Below, in pieces: positions 16,887 through 25,862 of a stretch of DNA of 64,000 nt. The stretch comes from Paracoccus sp. (in: a-proteobacteria) (GTDB taxonomy: Bacteria; Pseudomonadota; Alphaproteobacteria; Rhodobacterales; Rhodobacteraceae): contig NZ_JAUNTO010000003.1 in the NCBI RefSeq assembly GCF_030538655.1, positions 117,239-181,238 of the forward strand, read 5' to 3'. How positions within the stretch are numbered: position 1 is the first letter of the stretch; the number at the start of each line of letters is the position of its first letter. The position numbers were made by a program, and so were the translations under genes. Under the pieces are notes generated by a model. It searched no databases, was not told where the DNA came from, and saw nothing but the letters and a program-made list of their open reading frames with translations.

Positions 16887-17639
16887 ATGAAGGCACTGAG
16901 CATCCTGACCCATTCGTGGCGGCAGTTGACCGCCAATCTGGGGCAGGCGGTCCGCATTTCGGTGCTGCCGATGCTGGTGCAACTCCTTTTGCTCGGCTCC
17001 CTCATGCTGTCTATGCCAAGGATGCCGCTGGGCGCACTTGAAAATATCCTGCTGCTGCTGACCACGGGCCTGATCTGGCTGATCACCACCGCCGTCATGG
17101 GCGTGAACTGGCATCGTTTTGCGCTGCTGAACCAGCCGCAGGGATTTGTTCCACATCTGCCCGCCGGACCCTTGGCCGCGTATATCGTGACCGCCTTGAA
17201 GATCGGGCTGCTGGCCTTCGCGGCGGCAGCGCCGCTTGGATACATTCTTGTGGCAATTGCGTCGCTTACGAATGCCATATCGGGCGCAATGGCAGTCGCT
17301 GCGCTGATAGGTATCGCAATCGCCCTGCTGATGCTGCGGCTGTCTGTCGCACTGCCCGGCGCTGCGGTTCAGGTGGAAAAGCCATTGACGACGGCATGGA
17401 CCGCGACACGGGGCATTACTGGCACGCTGCTGGCGCTGGCGTTCTTTCTGTTCGTGCTGCAATTTCTTGGCGAACAGACGCTTCGACTCATAGGCTATCT
17501 GCTGCTGAACATATCGCCAGACAGCATCCCGCTGCTGGTGATCGTGGCAGCGGTCGGTGCGTGGATCTTTACGCTTCTGTCGCTGTCGATCTGCACCACG
17601 CTTTACGGCCATTATGTCGAAGGGCGTGATCTGCGCTGA
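16887..17639 (+). CDS. conserved multi-pass membrane protein of unknown function
   Basis: 250 aa with about six hydrophobic segments (about 27-48, 53-75, 95-125, 132-153, 176-197, 212-235). Amphipathic N-terminus [23 protein letters not shown], then a pattern similar to DUF-type YciC/glycerophosphoryl-diester-phosphodiesterase membrane domains, though I cannot assign a family. It faces argG divergently and is followed 38 bp later by ilvA on the same strand. SD-like GGAGA (about 16878) precedes the ATG. No catalytic motif is visible. Confidence 0.8.
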   Translation: MKALSILTHSWRQLTANLGQAVRISVLPMLVQLLLLGSLMLSMPRMPLGALENILLLLTTGLIWLITTAVMGVNWHRFALLNQPQGFVPHLPAGPLAAYIVTALKIGLLAFAAAAPLGYILVAIASLTNAISGAMAVAALIGIAIALLMLRLSVALPGAAVQVEKPLTTAWTATRGITGTLLALAFFLFVLQFLGEQTLRLIGYLLLNISPDSIPLLVIVAAVGAWIFTLLSLSICTTLYGHYVEGRDLR

Positions 17640-17677
17640 CCCTTGCCAATCCGCCGCTTTCGCGGCATGGGCGGGGT

Positions 17678-18925
17678 ATGGAACCCTTTGCCCCCTCTGT
17701 CCGTCAGGCCGCCGCTGCCATCCGGTCGCTGTTCGACGCCACGCCGCTGCAACGCAATGACTTTCTGTCGGCCCGATACGGTGCCGATATCTGGCTCAAG
17801 CGCGAGGATCTGACCCCCGTGCGCAGCTATAAGCTGCGTGGGGCGTTTAACGCGATGCGCAAGCATATGGAGGGGCGTGACGGCGCGGATGCGCATTTCG
17901 TCTGTGCCAGCGCGGGCAATCATGCGCAGGGCATGGCCTTTGCTTGCCGTCATTTCGGCGCGCGCGGCACGATCTTTATGCCGGTGACGACGCCGAAACA
18001 AAAGATCGACAAGACTCGTGTCTTTGGTGGCGATTGCGTGGAAATCGTGCTGACCGGCGATTATTTCGACCAGACGCTGGCCGCCGCGCAGGATTTCTGC
18101 ACGCAGCAAGGCGCGCAGTTCCTGCCGCCGTTTGATTCCCCCGATGTGATCGAGGGGCAGGCCACCGTCGCGATGGAGATGCTGGATCAGCTGGGCCGCG
18201 CCCCCGATCTGGTGGTGCTGCCGGTCGGCGGCGGCGGGCTGTCGTCGGGGGTGTCGAAATATCTGCGTGAACAGGCCCCGGAAACCCGGCTGGCCTTTGC
18301 TGAACCTTTGGGCGGGGCCAGTCTGCAAGGCGCACTGGAAACCGGCCAGCCTGTCACCCTGCCCGCCGTGGATGGCTTTGTCGATGGCGCGGCGGTGGCC
18401 CGCATCGGCGCGCTGCCCTTTGCCGAATTGCGGCGCTATTCGCCCTCGGATGTGCATCTGGCACCGGAAAACCGCATCTGTATCACCATGCTGGAAATGC
18501 TGAACACCGAAGGCGTGGTGCTGGAACCGGCGGGCGCATTGGCCATCGACGTGTTGCAGGATCTGGACGACATTCGCGGCAAAACTGTTGTCTGCGTCTG
18601 TTCCGGCGGCAATTTCGATTTCGAACGTCTGCCCGATGTCAAGGAACGCGCACAGCGGTTCGCCGGGCTGAAACGCTATTTCGTGCTGCGCCTGCCGCAG
18701 CGCCCTGGCGCGCTGCGCGATTTCCTGCAATTGCTGGGGCCGGATGACGATATTTCACGGTTCGAATATCTGAAAAAATCCGCCCGCAACTTTGGCTCGA
18801 TCCTGCTGGGCGTCGAAAGCACCGCGCCGGAAAACCTGACCGCGCTGACAAAGCGGCTGACCGCCGCCGGTTTCGCCTTTCGTGACATCACGCTGGACGA
18901 CATTCTGTCGGAACTGCTGGTGTAA
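17678..18925 (+). CDS. ilvA: threonine ammonia-lyase (biosynthetic type, single ACT-like domain)
   Basis: 415 aa PLP enzyme that deaminates threonine to 2-oxobutanoate, first step towards isoleucine. The PLP-Lys motif KREDLTPVRSYKLRGAFNAM is at about 35-54, the phosphate-binding loop PVGGGGLSSGV at about 184, and a C-terminal regulatory ACT-like domain at about 325-415 (YFVLRLPQRPGALRDFLQLLGPDDDISRFEYLKK). One regulatory domain rather than two matches the short IlvA group (Bacillus/alphaproteobacterial). Convergent with cobT, with only 9 bp between the stops. Confidence 0.95.
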   Translation: MEPFAPSVRQAAAAIRSLFDATPLQRNDFLSARYGADIWLKREDLTPVRSYKLRGAFNAMRKHMEGRDGADAHFVCASAGNHAQGMAFACRHFGARGTIFMPVTTPKQKIDKTRVFGGDCVEIVLTGDYFDQTLAAAQDFCTQQGAQFLPPFDSPDVIEGQATVAMEMLDQLGRAPDLVVLPVGGGGLSSGVSKYLREQAPETRLAFAEPLGGASLQGALETGQPVTLPAVDGFVDGAAVARIGALPFAELRRYSPSDVHLAPENRICITMLEMLNTEGVVLEPAGALAIDVLQDLDDIRGKTVVCVCSGGNFDFERLPDVKERAQRFAGLKRYFVLRLPQRPGALRDFLQLLGPDDDISRFEYLKKSARNFGSILLGVESTAPENLTALTKRLTAAGFAFRDITLDDILSELLV

Positions 18926-18934
18926 GGGGGCGGC

Positions 18935-20803
18935 CTAACCCGCCCGCCGCGCCCCGCTTATGCCCAAGGCCCGCGCGCGTTTGCGCGGGTCGGTATCGAA
19001 CAGCGCCGCCAGTTGTTCGGTCATCGCGCCGCCAAGCTGTTCGACATCGGTGATCGTCACCGCACGGTCATAGTATCGCGTCACGTCGTGGCCGATGCCA
19101 ATGGCCAGCAATTCCACCTGTTTGCGCCGTTCGACCATGGCGATCACGTCGCGCAAGTGCTTTTCCAGATAATTGGCCGGGTTCACCGAGAGGGTGCTGT
19201 CATCCACCGGCGCGCCGTCGGAAATCACCATCAGAATCTTGCGCGCCTCGGCCCGTTTGACCATCCGCCGATGCGCCCATTCCAGCGCCTCGCCGTCGAT
19301 ATTTTCTTTCAGCAAGCCTTCCTTCATCATCAGCCCAAGGTTCGGACGCACCCGCCGCCACGGCGCATCGGCCCCTTTATAGATGATATGGCGCAGGTCG
19401 TTCAGACGGCCCGGTCCGGCGGGGCGGTTCTGCTTCAGCCATTGTTCGCGCGATTGCCCGCCCTTCCACGCGCGGGTGGTAAAGCCAAGGATTTCCACCT
19501 TGACGCTGCACCGTTCCAGCGTGCGGGCCAGCACATCGGCGCAGATCGCCGCAATCGAAATCGGCCGCCCACGCATCGAACCAGAGTTGTCGATCAGCAG
19601 CGTCACCACCGTGTCGCGAAACTCGGTGTCCTTTTCGATCTTGAACGACAGCGGAGTCGTCGGGTTCGCCACCACCCGCGCCAAGCGTCCCGCGTCCAGA
19701 ACGCCTTCCTCCTTGTCGAATTCCCAACTGCGGTTCTGCTGCGCCTGAAGGCGGCGCTGCAATTTGTTGGCCAGCCGCGACACCGCCCCGCGCAGGGGTT
19801 CCAGCTGCTTGTCCAGATAGGCGCGCAGCCGTTCCAGTTCGGCGGGTTCGGCCAGATCTTCGGCGCGGATTTCTTCGTCAAAGGCTTGGGTGAACACCTT
19901 ATATTCCGCCGAAGCCTCGCTGACGGGGGGCGGCAGATCAGGCGGCATCTCGGAATCGGGCATTTCCGCCTCATCCGCCATTTCCTCGTCGGATTGATCG
20001 TCCAGGGAAACCTGCGCCTGCCGTTCGTCCTGCTGGCGTTCCTGACTGCGTTCGGGGGACGCCTCGGCGTCCTCGCCATCGTCAGGCTCGGCCGATTGTT
20101 CCTCGCCGGTGCGGTCCTGCTGTTCGGCGTCGTCCTCGGCCTCGTCCTCGGGCTGATCCGGGTCGTCGCCCAGCTGATCGCCATAGCCCAGATCACTGAT
20201 GACCTGCCGCGCCAGCCGCGCGAATGCCGCCTGATCAGCCAGGGCCGCAGACAGATCGTCCAGCGTGCCCCCGGCCTGCTGTTCCACAAAGGGCCGCCAC
20301 AGATCGGCGATATGCTGTGCGCCGGGCGGCAACGCCCGCCCCGTCGCCGCCTGCCGCAAGATCAGCCCCGCCGCCACCGACAGCGGCGCATCGGACGCGG
20401 CCTTGATCTGTGCCCAGCCCTTTTTATCCGCCTCGGCCCCGATTTTCGCGTCGATATTCGACAGCGCGCCGGGCATGTCGCGCGCGCCCAACGCCTCGCA
20501 CCGGGCCGTCTCCATCGCCTCATACAGTTCGCGCGCCATCGGCCCGGCAGGGACATAGCGGGCATGGATCGGCGCATCATGGTGGCGCAGCTTCATCGCC
20601 AGCGCATCAGCGGTGCCGCGCGCCAGCAGAACTTCATCGCGCGTCATCCGCCGGCTGACCTGCGGCAAGCGCATGGTGTCGCCCGACACGCCCGCCGGGT
20701 CGGCGGTGAAGGTGACATTCAGTTCGTGATCCTCGGCCAAGGCGCGGGTCGCTTCGGTCAGGGCTTTCTTGAACGGATCGGCGGGGTTGTCGGTCTTTTG
20801 CAT
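18935..20803 (-). CDS. cobT: cobaltochelatase subunit CobT
   Basis: 622 aa, close to the known length of about 630. With CobS it forms the AAA+ chaperone complex that drives cobalt insertion by CobN in aerobic B12 synthesis. N-terminal domain about 1-200, then a very acidic Glu/Asp/Gln-rich linker at about 205-295, and a C-terminal von Willebrand A domain with the MIDAS motif [15 protein letters not shown] (about 400). The usual partner cobS is not adjacent but sits 1.24 kb upstream on the same strand, with a lone acyltransferase gene and gene debris between them. Confidence 0.95.
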   Translation of the reverse strand: MQKTDNPADPFKKALTEATRALAEDHELNVTFTADPAGVSGDTMRLPQVSRRMTRDEVLLARGTADALAMKLRHHDAPIHARYVPAGPMARELYEAMETARCEALGARDMPGALSNIDAKIGAEADKKGWAQIKAASDAPLSVAAGLILRQAATGRALPPGAQHIADLWRPFVEQQAGGTLDDLSAALADQAAFARLARQVISDLGYGDQLGDDPDQPEDEAEDDAEQQDRTGEEQSAEPDDGEDAEASPERSQERQQDERQAQVSLDDQSDEEMADEAEMPDSEMPPDLPPPVSEASAEYKVFTQAFDEEIRAEDLAEPAELERLRAYLDKQLEPLRGAVSRLANKLQRRLQAQQNRSWEFDKEEGVLDAGRLARVVANPTTPLSFKIEKDTEFRDTVVTLLIDNSGSMRGRPISIAAICADVLARTLERCSVKVEILGFTTRAWKGGQSREQWLKQNRPAGPGRLNDLRHIIYKGADAPWRRVRPNLGLMMKEGLLKENIDGEALEWAHRRMVKRAEARKILMVISDGAPVDDSTLSVNPANYLEKHLRDVIAMVERRKQVELLAIGIGHDVTRYYDRAVTITDVEQLGGAMTEQLAALFDTDPRKRARALGISGARRAG

Positions 20804-20875
20804 AGGATTGTTGTCTGCCGGAATGGCGGCATTGTCAAAGGGCCGCGCGCCGGAATGGGCCGACCATGCAGCCCG

Positions 20876-21502
20876 TCACACAAATCTGTCGATATAGCGA
20901 CGATCCCAGTCGATGCCGCGCCGCACGATCTGCGCCGGATTGCCCGCGATGGCGACATGTTCCTGATCGAATCGCCGGGTGACGACGGCCATCGTCGCCA
21001 CCACCGAATGGCTGGCCACCTGACTGCCTTTGGTCAGGGTGGCCCCCGCGCCAATCCAGACGTGATCGCCGATCACAATGGGCCGGGTGCGGTTCAGCAC
21101 CTTACGCGTGTCGGGATCAAAGATGGTGTGCCCGTCCCCCCCGCGAAAGGTGATATTCGTGCTAAGCATACACCGCTGGCCAATCGTGATCGACACGCCG
21201 GTTTCATTGGCCATCGCAAAGCGGCATCCCTCGATCGAAGAGCCAAAGCCGATGCCCAGTGATTTCCCCTCACCATCGCCGGACATATCGGCGGTCGTGT
21301 TCAGAATACCGCGCGGGTGGGTTTTGGCGATGGACACATACCCACGGTTGGACAGGATCAGATGTGAATTGCGAAACACCGCCCCTTCGCCGATTTCCAC
21401 AACGCTGCCTTTGCCGCGAAACTCGACCGTCAGACCGTCGATCTGATCCACCACGCGGCGCGACCCGTCGGACGAGATCAGGACAAGGCTGTTATCGGTC
21501 AT
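20876..21502 (-). CDS. left-handed beta-helix acyltransferase (transferase hexapeptide family)
   Basis: 208 aa. Repeated short hexapeptide-like rungs, for example GSVVEIGEGAVFRNSHLIL, VSITIGQRCMLSTNITF and the C-terminal RPIVIGDHVWIGAGATLTKGSQVASHSVVATMAVVTR, show a left-handed beta-helix as in WbbJ/LacA-type O-acetyltransferases. The His in GDHVWIG is in the expected place for catalysis or active-site structure. Ends with AGNPAQIVRRGIDWDRRYI, a typical cap. Probably acylates a sugar of a surface polysaccharide using acetyl-CoA. No glycosyltransferase is nearby, so it is an orphan, placed between cobS and cobT. Acceptor unknown. Confidence 0.85.
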   Translation of the reverse strand: MTDNSLVLISSDGSRRVVDQIDGLTVEFRGKGSVVEIGEGAVFRNSHLILSNRGYVSIAKTHPRGILNTTADMSGDGEGKSLGIGFGSSIEGCRFAMANETGVSITIGQRCMLSTNITFRGGDGHTIFDPDTRKVLNRTRPIVIGDHVWIGAGATLTKGSQVASHSVVATMAVVTRRFDQEHVAIAGNPAQIVRRGIDWDRRYIDRFV

Positions 21503-22044
21503 GGCGGCACCTTTTGGATCGCGCGATCATCTGAACAGATTTGGATAACAAGGCACCGATGCGCCGGGTGAACCGCGGCATTCCCGCGCCCTCGACACGG
21601 TTTCATTCCCTGTGCCCGGCCCCGGCAGCACGCAGAACTTTGTGTCCGTATCGAAACCCGCATCGGAACGCCAGAGCGTGCGTTTCTGCTGTCGTTGTCC
21701 TGAAACCTGCCCCGATACGACCGCGCGACACGATGGGCATTTCCCATGACATCGGGAAACACGTCTGTCGCATCGGCGCCATTTCGCTCCGCATGGTTTC
21801 TGGCGGCAAGATGCACAAGCACTTCTTCTTTGTCCAACACATCGCGGTGAGGATTTTTGCCCGGTTGCGCGCGGCCTGCCTATTTTGCCATCGTCATCCA
21901 CAGCCCACTGCAACGGATGGACATATAGTCTGGCGCGACATTGCCCGCGGTCAGAATATCCTCAATCGGCTTCATCTGCGAAACGACTGGATTGACCAAG
22001 GCAGAAAGGCCGCAACCGCTGTTCCGGCAACGCCCCCCGCGCCC
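21503..22044. other. 542-bp stretch between acyltransferase and cobS with no intact gene
   Basis: No convincing intact coding region on either strand. It is more AT-rich than the surroundings and uses codons such as AGA and AAA in its best minus-strand frame. That frame (21603-21975) begins with a plausible protein start and is interrupted by an in-frame TAG, described separately as a possible pseudogene. The long plus-strand frame that crosses this stretch continues antisense through cobS and has no family resemblance. No tRNA, hairpin terminator or repeat was seen. Confidence 0.5.
21603..21975 (-). pseudogene. possible pseudogene with in-frame amber codon
   Basis: From an ATG at 21975 a frame reads MKPIEDILTAGNVAPDYMSI and continues RCSGLWMTMAK to a TAG at 21882-21880. 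The same frame stays open afterwards (GRAQPGKNPHRDVLDKEEVL, HLAARNHAERNGADATDVFP, MGNAHRVARSYRGRF) for over 300 bp. TAG differs from CAG (Gln) by one base. The text after the stop looks protein-like for about 60 residues and then becomes less so, so a further frameshift is likely. I do not recognise a family. It lies directly downstream of cobS, where an intact gene once may have stood. Confidence 0.35.
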
Positions 22045-23016
22045 CTACCCTGCCTTCGCCGCCGCGCTTTCGGGCAGTTCTTCGTCGAACAGGCGTTGAT
22101 AAAACTCGGCCACCGTCTGGCGTTCCAGCTCGTCGCATTTGTTCAGGAAGGTCAGGCGGAAGGCATAGCCCACATTGTCGAAAATCCGCGCGTTCTGCGC
22201 CCAGCTGATGACCGTGCGCGGCGACATGACCGTGGACAGATCGCCCTGCATGAACGCCGTGCGGGTCAGATCGGCCAGCGTCACCATCTGGCCGATGATC
22301 TTGCGGCCCTTTTCGTTGTTATACTGCGGCACCTTGGCCAGAACGATGGCGGCCTCGGCGTCGTGGGACAGATAGTTCAGCGTCGCCACCAGCGACCAGC
22401 GGTCCATCTGGCCCTGGTTGATCTGCTGGGTGCCGTGATAAAGGCCCGTGGTGTCGCCCAGACCCACCGTGTTGGCTGTGGCGAACAGACGGAAGAACGG
22501 GTTCGGCGTGATGACTTCGTTCTGATCCAGCAGTGTCAGCTTGCCGTCCGCCTCCAGCACGCGCTGGATCACGAACATCACATCGGCGCGGCCCGCATCA
22601 TATTCGTCGAACACAATCGCGGTCGGGTTGCGCAAGGCCCAGGGCAGGATGCCTTCGTGAAACACCGTCACCTGCTTGCCATCGACCAGCTTGATCGCGT
22701 CCTTACCGATCAGGTCGATCCGGCTGACATGGCTGTCAAGGTTCACCCGCACGCAGGGCCAGTTCAGCCGCGCCGCCACCTGTTCGATATGGGTGGATTT
22801 GCCGGTGCCGTGATAGCCTTGGATCATCACCCGGCGGTTATAGGCGAACCCGGCCAGAATCGCCATCGTGGTGTCGGGGTCGAATTTATAGGTCGGGTCC
22901 AGTTCCGGCACGCGGTCGCTGCGTTCCGCAAAACCGCGCACTTTCATATCGCTGTCGATACCAAAGACCTCGCGCAGGTCGATGTCCTCGGTCGGTTTTG
23001 CATTCTGATCCAGCAT
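22045..23016 (-). CDS. cobS: cobaltochelatase subunit CobS (AAA+ ATPase)
   Basis: 323 aa MoxR-like AAA+ ATPase. Walker [23 protein letters not shown] (about 63-84), Walker [17 protein letters not shown] (about 132), and sensor segment [34 protein letters not shown] (about 175-208) match CobS of Pseudomonas denitrificans and Brucella. Forms a double ring with CobT to power cobalt chelation. The start is the ATG at 23016 (MLDQNAK), supported by AAGGGC upstream; the longer frame adds a basic stretch without support. Divergent from the sigma-like gene. Confidence 0.95.
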   Translation of the reverse strand: MLDQNAKPTEDIDLREVFGIDSDMKVRGFAERSDRVPELDPTYKFDPDTTMAILAGFAYNRRVMIQGYHGTGKSTHIEQVAARLNWPCVRVNLDSHVSRIDLIGKDAIKLVDGKQVTVFHEGILPWALRNPTAIVFDEYDAGRADVMFVIQRVLEADGKLTLLDQNEVITPNPFFRLFATANTVGLGDTTGLYHGTQQINQGQMDRWSLVATLNYLSHDAEAAIVLAKVPQYNNEKGRKIIGQMVTLADLTRTAFMQGDLSTVMSPRTVISWAQNARIFDNVGYAFRLTFLNKCDELERQTVAEFYQRLFDEELPESAAAKAG

Positions 23017-23129
23017 CGCCTTGCCCTTTCGTCTCATTCGGTGCTTGATCGCGCATTCATCCGCCGACCGCAAGGTGCGGGGCGTTGCATCACCAGACGG
23101 CGCGGCCTAACCTGCCGGAAAGATCAAGA

Positions 23130-23933
23130 ATGGGGCAAAGGGTGCAGGAAAACCGCCGGGCAGCGGCCGAAAACCTGATCCCGCGTATCGCCAAGGGTGA
23201 TCGCGGCGCGTTTGATTCGCTGTATCGGCTGACGGCGGATTGGTTGCATGCCATCTGCCTGTCCGTGCTGAACGACCGGCAAAAGGCCGAAGCCGCCGTG
23301 CAGGCGGTGTTCCACCACATATGGACCGATGCAGGCCAGCAGGAAACCAGCGGATTAAGCGCGCTGGCATGGCTGGTGGCCCTGACCCGTGCGCAAGCCA
23401 TGGGCACGGGTTTTGCCCCGGCAGGCGGACAGCCGGTCCCGATCCAGCCCGGCCTTTTGCGCCAAACGCTGGCCAGCCTGCCCGTGCCGCAGGCGACCAC
23501 CCTGATCGAAGCGGCGCAAAAAGGTCGCGCCCCCACCGACCCTGCGTTGCTGGATGCTGCCGTGCAAACCATCGCCGACGCCCCCGAAGATCAGGCCGCA
23601 GCCGAGCTTTTGGCGGCGCGCGTGGCGCTTGGCCTGCCAGGGGCGACGGGGGCGACCGGCGCGGATGCGGCGCGGGTGCGCGGCTGGCAGGAACGCATCG
23701 CCGTAATCGCCGGGGATGTCACGCCGGTGCTGGTTCCCGCCCGCGCGCGGTTGATGCTGGACCGCGCGCTTGGCCACGCCCTGCCCTCGGACATGGGCGA
23801 GATCGTGATTCGCGGACGGGGCCGCCCCTCGTCCAAGGGTGAAGGCGGTGGCGGCTGGTTCTGGATCATCCTGCTGGCCGTGCTGGTCATCGGCGCGGCG
23901 GCCATCGTGCTGTGGCCGCAGATCGCCCCCTGA
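23130..23933 (+). CDS. sigma-70 region 2-like protein with C-terminal membrane anchor
   Basis: 267 aa. Residues about 12-65 (ENLIPRIAKGDRGAFDSLYR, LNDRQKAEAAVQAVFHHIW) resemble ECF sigma factor region 2. Region 4 (helix-turn-helix) is not recognisable; instead a long Ala-rich helical part (about 100-215) resembles anti-sigma/RskA-like sequences. Gly-rich linker about 228-240 and one membrane helix at about 242-263 (WFWIILLAVLVIGAAAIVLW). The start at 23130 has GGAAAGA upstream. Likely an inner-membrane regulator or fused sigma/anti-sigma derivative; a degenerate sigma factor cannot be excluded. No partner gene is obvious; DUF808 follows 65 bp downstream. Confidence 0.7.
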   Translation: MGQRVQENRRAAAENLIPRIAKGDRGAFDSLYRLTADWLHAICLSVLNDRQKAEAAVQAVFHHIWTDAGQQETSGLSALAWLVALTRAQAMGTGFAPAGGQPVPIQPGLLRQTLASLPVPQATTLIEAAQKGRAPTDPALLDAAVQTIADAPEDQAAAELLAARVALGLPGATGATGADAARVRGWQERIAVIAGDVTPVLVPARARLMLDRALGHALPSDMGEIVIRGRGRPSSKGEGGGGWFWIILLAVLVIGAAAIVLWPQIAP

Positions 23934-23998
23934 TCCCCCTTGCACCGCGCGGCGACCTGCGCCAGTGATCGTCTTTTAAAGCACGAAGGATTATCGGG

Positions 23999-24970
23999 AT
24001 GAGCGGGCTGATCGCATTGCTGGACGACGTGGCCGCGATTTCCAAGGTCGCGGCGGCCTCTATCGACGATGTGGCAGGGCAGGCCGCCCGCGCCGGGGCC
24101 AAGGCGGCCGGTGCCGTCATCGACGATGCGGCGGTCACGCCAAAATATGTGCATGGCTTTGACGCCAGCCGCGAAATTCCCATCGTGTGGAAAATCGCCC
24201 GCGGCAGCCTTTTCAACAAGCTGGTGATCCTGACCCCCATCGCGCTGCTGCTGTCGGTGTTCGCACCCCAAGCGATCCCGCCGCTGCTGATGCTGGGCGG
24301 GGCCTATCTGTGCTTTGAGGGGGCGGAAAAAATCTGGCACATGATACAGCCCCACCACGACAGTGAGGCGCATATCCACCCCGAGGGCGAAGGTGCCGCG
24401 CTGGAAGAAGCGCGGGTCGCAGGCGCGATCAAGACCGATTTCATTCTGTCCGCCGAAATCATGACCATTGCCCTGTCCACCATCCCCGCCGATGACAACG
24501 TGCTGACCAAGGCCGTTATCCTGATGATCGTCGCCATCGGCATCACCGCCGCCGTCTATGGTTTCGTGGCGCTGGTGGTGAAGGCCGATGACTTCGGTGT
24601 CTGGCTGGCCACCCACGGGCGTGGCGCGCGGGCTGCCATCGGGCGTGGCATCGTGAAATTCATGCCCGGCTTTATGAAAACCCTGACCGTCGTCGGCACG
24701 GCGGCGATGCTGTGGGTCGGCGGTCAGATCGTCGTCCATGGCCTGCATGAACTGGGCCAGCATCAGCCCTATGAATGGGTGCATCACATGGCCCAGGCTG
24801 CCGCGTCAGCCCTGCCTGCGGCCCCCGGCGCGGCGGCATGGGTGGTGACGGCGTTCTTTGACGGCATCTTCGGGCTGCTGCTGGGGCTGGCGTTGATCCC
24901 TGTCGTGGCGCACATCATCAACCCCGCCATCGCCGCCCTGCGCGGTAAACCCGCAGCGGGCGGCCACTGA
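23999..24970 (+). CDS. DUF808 family (YedI-like) inner-membrane protein
   Basis: 323 aa. The opening MSGLIALLDDVAAISKVAAASIDDVAGQA and the VTPKYVHGF, LGGAYLCFEGAEKIWHM segments are diagnostic for DUF808/YedI. About seven hydrophobic segments follow. Function is unknown in the family. Independent SD (GAAGGA near 23986). Located after the sigma-like gene on the same strand, but the spacing of 65 bp does not require co-transcription. Confidence 0.92.
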   Translation: MSGLIALLDDVAAISKVAAASIDDVAGQAARAGAKAAGAVIDDAAVTPKYVHGFDASREIPIVWKIARGSLFNKLVILTPIALLLSVFAPQAIPPLLMLGGAYLCFEGAEKIWHMIQPHHDSEAHIHPEGEGAALEEARVAGAIKTDFILSAEIMTIALSTIPADDNVLTKAVILMIVAIGITAAVYGFVALVVKADDFGVWLATHGRGARAAIGRGIVKFMPGFMKTLTVVGTAAMLWVGGQIVVHGLHELGQHQPYEWVHHMAQAAASALPAAPGAAAWVVTAFFDGIFGLLLGLALIPVVAHIINPAIAALRGKPAAGGH

Positions 24971-25062
24971 ATAACACGCCGGTCACAGGTCGCAACGTGA
25001 TGGCGGCTTGCCTGCCCCAATGCCCGCCTTGGAGAACGGCAGCGCCATAGGCCCCCACGCCG

Positions 25063-25740
25063 CTACCCCAGCAAGGGATAACGCGCGATGTCGTGAAACC
25101 GGCCCTGATCGTCCTCGCCCGACAGGGTGACGGCATCAATCACCAAGGGCCGGGGCAGCATCAGGTCCAGCACCGGACGCAAAGCATCCTCGACAGTCTC
25201 GGGCACCCCTGGCCCGGTCAAGGTCATGTGAAAGCGAAACGCCTCGAACACCCAAGGATAGCCCCAACGATCCAGCAGGGCGCGTTCGCGCGGAGACAGC
25301 GCGTCAGGGTTACGCCGGGCGCGGTCTTGCGGGGTCAGGGCCGGGCGGTGCGCGTCCAGTCCGCGCACCAGCGCCGCCGCCAGATCGGTCAGCGCACCGG
25401 GCTGCGCCTGCGGAACCAGCGCCAGAAACCCGCCGATCCGTGCCAACGCCAGATCACCCGCATCCACCGGCGGCAACCGCGCGGCCAGCGCCGCCAGATC
25501 CTCGGCCAGCGCCCCCTCGCCACGCACCGCCGCGAAGGGCGGCCTCAGCGTGGCATGGAACCCGTAACGGCGAGGCACAGCGGTCAGCGCGGCGATCTGC
25601 GCAGGGTCCAGCCCCCTTAACGCGGGGTGATCCACCGCCCGCCCCGCCGCGCTGTCCCAGCCCAGCCAAGCCGCCCCGAACCGCGCCAGATCACCGGGCG
25701 GGGGCGTGTAATAAATCGCAAAGCGGCGATATTTCGTCAT
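25063..25740 (-). CDS. DUF1045 / 2H phosphoesterase-like protein
   Basis: 225 aa. Opens MTKYRRFAIYYTPPPGDLARFGAAWLGWD, typical of DUF1045, a group found in phosphonate clusters. Two HxT motifs, FHATLRPPF (about 57) and FHMTLTGPG (about 165), match the 2H phosphoesterase fold, which would hydrolyse a cyclic phosphate. The ATG at 25740 is preferred, as AAGGG lies 6 nt upstream. No phosphonate genes are in the window, so it is isolated here. Precise substrate unknown. Confidence 0.85.
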   Translation of the reverse strand: MTKYRRFAIYYTPPPGDLARFGAAWLGWDSAAGRAVDHPALRGLDPAQIAALTAVPRRYGFHATLRPPFAAVRGEGALAEDLAALAARLPPVDAGDLALARIGGFLALVPQAQPGALTDLAAALVRGLDAHRPALTPQDRARRNPDALSPRERALLDRWGYPWVFEAFRFHMTLTGPGVPETVEDALRPVLDLMLPRPLVIDAVTLSGEDDQGRFHDIARYPLLG

Positions 25741-25862
25741 TTTCATCCCTTTTCGCGCAAATGCGATGTGCCGCAGCAACAAAATCGCGCAATCATGACA
25801 CCCGCCCTTGCAGTGCTGTCAGCGGCCTCCTAACTGACCGCCAAACCGGCACAGGATGCAAC

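Noticed and set aside
21541-23178. A 545-codon plus-strand open frame crossing the scar and cobS
   Set aside because: It runs antisense through cobS and shows low-complexity His/Arg/Gln-rich sequence without a family.
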